Assembly: GCA_017632345.1 (NCBI GenBank)
Contig: JAGBRL010000091.1
Coordinates: 1-40,931, forward strand
Source: Paludibacteraceae bacterium
GTDB taxonomy: Bacteria; Bacteroidota; Bacteroidia; Bacteroidales; Paludibacteraceae
Length of the DNA stretch: 40,931 bases
Direction of reading: 5' to 3'
A program made the translations under genes and the position numbers. Shown one piece after another: positions 40,835-40,931 of the stretch; position 1 is the stretch's first letter, and each line of letters opens with the position of its first letter. The notes below the pieces were generated by a model that was given only the letters and a program-made list of their open reading frames with translations, was not told the origin of the DNA and searched no databases.

Positions 40835-40931
40835 TTATTAGTGTCCGATAAAACTTTTAAGCAATAAAAAAAATTAGGACTGAATCTGACTTGCAAGATT
40901 CAGTCCTTTTTGGTTATCTTCGACTCACACA
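40835..40931 (-). mobile_element. Second copy of the same element end, inverted, cut by the window edge
   Basis: The 19-bp repeat recurs at 40835-40853. The next 78 bases are the reverse complement of the first element's right part, with two differences (an A/G change near 40924 and a shifted base in the A/T run near 40873). Only the right part of the element is in view, so it may be another MITE or the end of a full insertion sequence. Confidence 0.75.

Larger units (their letters stand above)
40731..40931. repeat. Near-perfect palindrome, arms of about 100 bp, centre 40831
   Basis: Bases at equal distance from 40831 pair from the centre out to 40731/40931 with only the three central bases unpaired plus two mismatches. 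It results from two element copies facing each other with a 7-bp gap and reaches the end of the window. Confidence 0.85.

Overview
The window looks like a chromosomal piece of a Bacteroidales-type Bacteroidota genome. Three things point there. Many genes are preceded by the phylum's distinctive promoter (a TTTG/TTG box, 19-21 bp, then TAnnTTTG). The gene families are typical of the group: PorX, a hybrid two-component system protein, CotH/lamin-tail proteins and WG-repeat proteins. At least four secreted proteins end in, or consist of, a type IX secretion (T9SS)-like C-terminal sorting domain. No rRNA, tRNA, CRISPR array or prophage was seen. Function calls rest on motifs and recalled family features, because no search could be run.

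Layout. 1-2260 (-): a three-gene membrane operon, DUF2157, DUF4401 and GDYXXLXY, the last cut by the left edge. 2450-5017 (-): a secreted multidomain protein with an HExxH protease-like motif. 5194-7143 (+): a secreted, C-terminally anchored protein of DUF4424 type. 7274-9502 (-): pta-ackA for acetate and ATP formation. 9871-12141 (-): a cupin-type regulator and an acyl-CoA synthetase. 12467-13840 (+): a MurC/Mpl-like ligase. 13932-14249 (-): a tiny secreted protein that is mostly a sorting-domain-like module. 14582-17554 (+): an OmpA/PD40 protein followed by porX. 17561-19465 (-): recQ. 19857-22071 (+): a DUF3592 protein and a DUF4403 protein. 22140-26048 (-): dnaE.

The right part is more accessory. 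26694-30104 is a single chain carrying a GH30 subfamily 8-type glucuronoxylanase, a GH43 arabinofuranosidase/xylosidase-type domain and two CBM6-like modules. It is followed by its probable regulator, a hybrid two-component sensor (30309-34262). Next come a large CotH-kinase/lamin-tail T9SS cargo (34735-38268) and an AT-rich pair encoding an unrecognised secreted protein and a WG-repeat protein (38565-40548). At the right end the first codons of an AAA-ATPase/PD-(D/E)XK-type gene are broken by a roughly 147-bp MITE-like element with perfect 19-bp terminal inverted repeats. A second, inverted copy starts 7 bp later, so the window ends inside a near-perfect palindrome of about 200 bp.

How the genes may work together: PorX is a known regulator of T9SS genes, and this window carries several putative T9SS cargoes (protease-like, xylanase, CotH, mini-CTD). 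The GH30-GH43 protein and adjacent hybrid sensor form a minimal xylan-use locus with no SusC/SusD pair in view. The most unusual sequence is the inverted MITE pair. It keeps what looks like a promoter, start codon, stop codon and terminator of a lost transposase.
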